64,000 bases of DNA from Jacaranda mimosifolia. Taxonomy: Eukaryota; Streptophyta; Magnoliopsida; Lamiales; Bignoniaceae. Location: NCBI GenBank assembly GCA_018894105.1, contig CM032117.1, positions 151,501 through 215,500 of the forward strand. The letters are read 5' to 3'. Made by a program: the position numbers and the translations under genes. Below the pieces are notes generated by a model that did no database searches, had not been told where the DNA came from, and worked only from the letters and a program-made list of their open reading frames with translations. Each line of letters starts with the position of its first letter. Positions within the stretch are counted from its first letter, which is position 1. Below are positions 59,126 through 64,000 of the stretch, in pieces.

Positions 59126-60541
59126 TACGACGTCGTGCACAGACATTTTTTGGGGTCCGAAGATATGTCTGTGTATGGCGGAGGTCAGTCTAAATATGGA
59201 TGTACGAGGCTAATCCAGATTACTGCTCCCACAGAAACAAGACCAATTTTCCTTTTTTTCACTTTTTTTTTTTCATCCTCTTTTTCTCTCTTTTTGTTTG
59301 GGCTTGTGGGTAAGGGCCTTAGTCGTGGGGACATGTCTGGAAACGGCATATTTCAGTCAAAGTTTCTTCTGCTTTCTTCTCTTGTCTTTTTTCTAATCCT
59401 CAACTTAAATGCTTATTCAAAAATTCCCCTTTGGTTTTATTTTTATTCTCATTTTTCATTTTCGCCATTTCTAATTTTTTTTTAAAAATAATTAATAAAA
59501 ATAAATTTGTATTTAATAAGTTGTTAAAAAAGTAATGATTATGTTGGATTTCATAAATTGTAGGTAGATAGAGATAATGATAATAAAATAGAGGGAAAAA
59601 AAAAAGATATATTGGTCTATTAGGATATGATATATAAATTATTGAGGAATGTATTTTAAAAATAAAAATATATAAAAAGTGATATGTTTTAATTTTTAAA
59701 TAGTAAAAAAATATATAAAAAAAATTGGAAATGAAACCAAATGCCCTTGCTTTTCCTTTTTTCACGTCTTTACAAAAGGTTTGTATGGATGGTGCTTGTC
59801 ACCACCCCAAGGACAACGCATGCTCTATTTTTCATTTTCTCCTCGGCAACTACATCAATGCGCATTGGCTCCTCGCTTTTCTAATCCCAGTTCAACCTCT
59901 TTTTTATATCACAAGCTATTGAAATGTCTAATTATTAGTAGATTTATTTTCTTTTGGTAAAAGTTTTCATTTTATTATTCTATATATTAAGTACAATTTA
60001 ATTTTTGTCCTTGTTGTATGATTATTCTACATTTGAACATACTTATATGAGATAATCCATGATGGTATTTGAATTATATTATAATACAATTATATAAATG
60101 GGCAATTTATTTATTTTTTAAGAGTATTGTTATTTGCAATCCAAAGTTTGTTATTCGTACTTTAATTGATTTTTAGTCTATAAAAATTGGTCATTATATC
60201 CCTTTATTTTCAAGACATCAATTAATTTAAACTGTTAGACAATTATGCCTTAGTGTATTATTCTTTATTCTATTAATTATAATCTTGATTCATTCCTAAT
60301 ATTGATTCATTTACGGTTAAACTTGATAGAGCACATTAAAATGAACAAATTATCCCATCTCTAAATTCAATCATCTCACTAAAAAAATGACTATGAACTT
60401 CAATAGAAAAATGATAGCATCACTATAAAATAGTATATTTTCACACCCTAAATATAGACTTTGTTTTACTTCATAAAAACTGTTGTGTAAAGTTATTTCA
60501 ATCAAAAATAAAGAAAGAAAAGGGCATTGCACTTTGTTATT
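59126..60541. other. GNAT promoter and AT-rich spacer
   Basis: The first about 150 bp upstream of the GNAT ATG is its likely promoter/leader. The rest is T- and A-rich spacer, with chance open frames on both strands that are low-complexity (Phe/Leu/Tyr/Ile-rich) and unlike any family. Nothing else is recognised. Confidence 0.6.
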
Positions 60542-61206
60542 TAGACCTGGTAAAAAATCGCCCATACTGCGGGTATAGATGGGCCTCATTTTCTCCATCC
60601 AATAAAATGCAACTAATTTTACCTATGGTCTAATTACCTATCACTTTTTGACCCAACACACAGGTAACCCATGAACAACTATATATATATATATATAACT
60701 TTTCTCTAGCTCTCACAAATATTTTAGAGGATATAACATATTTTTTTATGATAACAACAATGTTTAAGTGGTATTTAAATTTTTAGTTCAAAAAACTTTT
60801 GACATATAATAGAATTTAAATTTGAACTTCAAAATGTAAGATAACATAAAATTGATAAATGTTTAAATATTTAAGTTGTACTTTTCAAGCCAAAATACTT
60901 AACATACTTTAAATACTTGTTCAATGTAATATTTAAAATTTGTAGCCTCTTTTATTAGTTTTATTGAAGTAATATTTGAATAATATTGTGTAATTAAAAA
61001 ATACATATTAGTTTACCTTCAAGGATAAAAATAAAAATAAAAATAAAAGTACGGTATCTATGGGTTACCCATCACTCATAGTCATTGGTAATAAGTCCAC
61101 TATCTTGTATTAAATAAAAAATAAATAATTTTACGTATAGGTAAATTTATCCAACCCATTATTACCCATTCTTAGGTTACCCACAGGCACCCATTTGCCA
61201 AGTCTA
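60542..61206. mobile_element. hAT-like MITE with perfect 8-bp target duplication
   Basis: 665 bp. Left end TAGACCTGGTAAA, right end reverse complemented TAGACTTGGCAAA (11 of 13 equal). The flanks are both TTGTTATT (60534-60541 and 61207-61214). Subterminal words GGGTTACC/GGTAACCC occur near both ends. No open frame for a transposase, so it is non-autonomous. Confidence 0.88.
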
Positions 61207-63244
61207 TTGTTATTTCATATTAAATTGGACAAATTGAGGTGGAATGTTTTTCATAAGTAACAATGTTGAAAGTGATAATTATTATATTAAATGGTATATT
61301 TGTCTTGCAAATTAATATAAATGAATTTGAAAAGTAAGTGAATATTTTGATTAATAACCAAACATAAAAATTTAGAAGAAAATGTAAATAACAAATTTTA
61401 GAGTACAAATAACAATACCCATTTTTCAAAACTTTACAAATATTTAATATTGATCTTAGGATGAGTTGTGGGAAATACTGTCCAATTGGGTCGAGTTGGA
61501 GTTTCCTGGGTGACAGCACTCAAATCTAGCACCTAAAATCACAACAGACTCATTAGGATTGAGGGAAGGAAAGTAGTAAGGTAAGAAAGAAAGAAATTGA
61601 TAGATGTTAGATAAGAGAAGAATGAAAAAATAGAATTGGATGATTTGAGTTCGAGTTTATCGAATAGTATTTGACCCAATTTAAACTAATGTGAACATCC
61701 ACCCATTAATTATCACATTTTTGTCCTTTTTCTTTCAAATAACTCTTACAAACAGGCCTTAGTTGATTGGGATCCGAGATACAGGGAGTTATTTGGATTT
61801 GTGTCCCCCAAAGCTAAAGAGTAAAGCCCACCCTACTCTGTCCACATTCCTTCGGTTCCACCAACTCTTTTTCTTGGTCAATAAAGACTCTACACAGTAT
61901 CTATCTCTTTCCTTGTTTTAAAATTTTTTGCTACAACTTTAAATAGATACAATAATTCCCCATCTTTTTAACACATCAATCATCAATGTTGGCTAATTTT
62001 GAGCTCAATTATATGCAAAATCTATAAATAAAGTCACGTCAGAATCACATCAATTCCCATTTGTAAAGAAAGGATTTATTTATTTATTTTTATCATTATC
62101 ATATAGAGCGTCTTCTTAATCCCACAATAGACAAGATTTAAGGTAAAATATTATCAGAATTCCTAATTGTGTAGTAGGAATATATAATATAGGGCAGCCC
62201 TGTGATTATATTGACAGAAGCAAGCTGGGTAGGTACATTTGTTAAGAAAACAAGAATATTGGACGGCATGCAGGAGGAGATTAGTCATTAGAGATATTCT
62301 AATTAATAAAAAAATAATAAGCTAGTGAAATGGCCGCATGAGCAGGGATGATGGTAGAGACGAGACAAAAGCTGCCCAGATTCTTATAATTCATCTAATA
62401 ATTTGGCTCTTTTTCCAGGATCTGAATCTCCCGATGGCCAATGCCAGTTTGTTTGTGTGTAATATCTGTGCCTTCACTGCTTTACATGCTTCCACCCTGC
62501 CTGCTCCACTCCCATGTCTATTCTTCCTCACATTTCACTGATTAATTAATTCTTCACAACAATTCGTCCAAACAGGACATTGATGATTAAGCCCGCGCTG
62601 CCCTGTCCCAAATTCTCCAAGGTAACGTCTCTTCCACACATTCGAAATTTCAAACACATGACTTCAAAATTTTATATTAATTTATAATGATAATGATGAT
62701 GGCATAGGCAGGAGGCTCCTTCTTCAACCCCACCCACATGAATGAATATTAACTAATTTAATCAGTCTGAAAAAGCAGACAATAAAAATTAATTAAACAG
62801 TGACAAAAGTGAAAAAATAAAGACAATCCATTTGATCACAAGAACAAGACAGAGGAATGAAAAGCAAAAGGCGCTTCTGCATAAAGAGGAAAAGGTAAAT
62901 TCTGTTGTAAGTAATCTGTAGCCTCCCCTTTTAAGATAAAACAGTCTCTTTGCATGCCTATTTCTTTTTCTTTTTCTTTTTAAAAAAATAAAATAAAATT
63001 CCCTTCTTCTTTTAAATGGCTATTCTTGCATTTTTCCTATTTTTGTGGCAAATGTGGGCTCCCTGTTGGAATAACTTTTCTTTGGACACAGCGATCATAC
63101 TTCTCTCTTGAATGATTGCTTCTTCATTGCATTTTACTGTTGTTTAGTTTGAGATTGTGTTGCTAGGACGACAAGGTGAAGCGTAATTATTATTATTGTT
63201 ATAGTTACTCATCGGCAAAGACCAGCAATTGGAGGAAGCATAGA
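61207..63244. other. Spacer and 5' flank of the second NPH3/BTB gene
   Basis: AT-rich to about 62300, then mixed-base sequence that probably includes the promoter and leader of the NPH3/BTB gene starting at 63245. An in-frame stop (TAG at 63164-63166) precedes the frame of that gene. No independent gene is recognised. Confidence 0.55.
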
Positions 63245-64000
63245 ATGGTGTGGGAGCAGTATCTTTCCACCCCACACTACTCTTCTCCCCCTTCCACTCC
63301 CAAGTTCTCTACCACCTTTGCCAACCGGTACTCACTTCTACAATTACCACCCATTTTTGCATCAATTCTCCCTTTTTTATTTTTCCTCTCGTTGCTTACT
63401 TCTTTGTATTTTGATGTTATATAGTTCTTGAAATTTTCTCGTTTCTTATTAGGAAGAAATTTTAGACAATTGAAGAAATCTGTCTCAGATTGTTTGGAGT
63501 AAGTAAATTTCGTCTGTAAAAACATTACTTGATATTTTAAGTAAGGTCCTATCCCCTGTTTCAAAACTTTGTTGACAAGAGAAAGTAGTGGCCCTGGCCC
63601 CATTAAGAAGCAGAAATCTACAGCCTGAGAAATCCATGTAAGTGGTGGAATGCATTAATAGTGCAGTGTTGAGGATCTATAACTTGAGAATCAGTTGATC
63701 TTTTCTAAACTTTGCTTGTTCTTTTAGTGGGGATGTTTTAGATCAGCACCTAGAAGAATTTTATTAGTGGATTACTCTGTAGTTGGACACTTGGACTCAA
63801 TTTTCAGCTGAACCCTGTTTCTTCTAATCTCATAGGCTTGTGCTTGTGTTGGTCTAACATTTAAAGGAACTTAAATTTAGCAATAGGAGCCTTATGAATT
63901 TCAATTGATGGTTGTTGCTCTTTCATCATATCCTATGCGTTCACCTTTTATATGCATGGAGTAACAATTGCAATTTGTTCTATTTATTTGTATGCAGTAT
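63245..64000 (+). CDS. NPH3/BTB family gene, 5' end (continues past window)
   Basis: Exon 1 is 63245-63327 (ATGGTGTGGGAGCAG..., 27 codons plus two bases, donor GTACTC). Exon 2 begins at 63998 after the acceptor ATGCAG, exactly at the position used in the truncated copy (46357). Only three bases of exon 2 are inside the window, so the family call rests on that copy, whose exons 2 and 3 encode BTB sequence of NPH3/RPT2 proteins. The predicted N-terminus is a Ser/Pro/Thr-rich leader before the BTB domain. An in-frame stop at 63164 and no earlier ATG favour this start. Expected full product about 600 aa (family knowledge), an adaptor of CUL3 ubiquitin ligases at the plasma membrane in light or auxin responses. 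This is probably the intact parental gene. Confidence 0.75.

Noticed and set aside
59400..59765. 121-codon minus-strand frame upstream of the GNAT gene
   Set aside because: Composition is almost only Phe, Tyr, Ile, Leu, Lys and Asn from AT-rich DNA, with no family resemblance and no counterpart elsewhere.
62338..62541. 67-codon frame near 62.4 kb
   Set aside because: No recognisable domain, and it lies in spacer before the NPH3 gene; looks like chance.

Overview
This is a gene-rich but AT-rich stretch of a flowering-plant nuclear genome, most likely a eudicot. The evidence is the many short exons with GT-AG introns, microsatellites, small non-autonomous DNA transposons, and several plant-specific families (RETICULATA-related, LRR-VIII receptor kinase, NPH3/BTB, plastid GNAT). 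I see no bacterial operons, CRISPR arrays, rRNA, tRNA or LTR retrotransposons. The species cannot be named from the sequence.

Left half (1-30050), single-copy genes: the 3' end of a coiled-coil protein gene (+); a membrane-bound RING E3 ligase gene of the RNFT type (-, 8 coding exons, 483 aa); about 4 kb of AT-rich spacer; a STAR/KH RNA-binding protein gene (+, 7 exons, 282 aa); an intronless RETICULATA-related plastid gene (+, 366 aa); and a SNF2 ATPase/RING gene of the CHR27/CHR28 type (+, 9 coding exons, 1005 aa). Every splice phase in these models closes without a frameshift.

Right half (about 30264-64000): one tandem segmental duplication. The unit starts about 0.2 kb after the SNF2 stop codon and runs through an LRR-VIII receptor kinase (-) towards an NPH3/BTB gene (+). 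Copy A (about 30264-46920) holds kinase A (20 coding exons, 977 aa), a six-monomer 315-bp satellite and an NPH3/BTB fragment that has lost its 5' flank and is cut inside its third exon by the duplication breakpoint. Copy B (about 46918 to past the window end) holds kinase B (20 exons, 974 aa), one damaged satellite monomer, an intact plastid-type GNAT acetyltransferase gene (8 exons, 235 aa) missing from copy A, and the first exon of what should be the complete NPH3/BTB gene. Both kinases keep all the catalytic landmarks checked, a TATA box and a 5'UTR intron whose acceptor touches the ATG.

Copy A has taken up most of the later insertions: Harbinger-like and hAT-like MITEs, one with long foldback arms, satellite expansion and a composite insertion in a kinase intron. 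Copy B supplies the empty sites, so several insertions can be defined to the base. No operon-like cooperation is expected. The genes have separate roles: ER protein turnover, RNA binding, plastid development, chromatin remodelling, receptor signalling, plastid acetylation and NPH3-type ubiquitin-ligase adaptor function.
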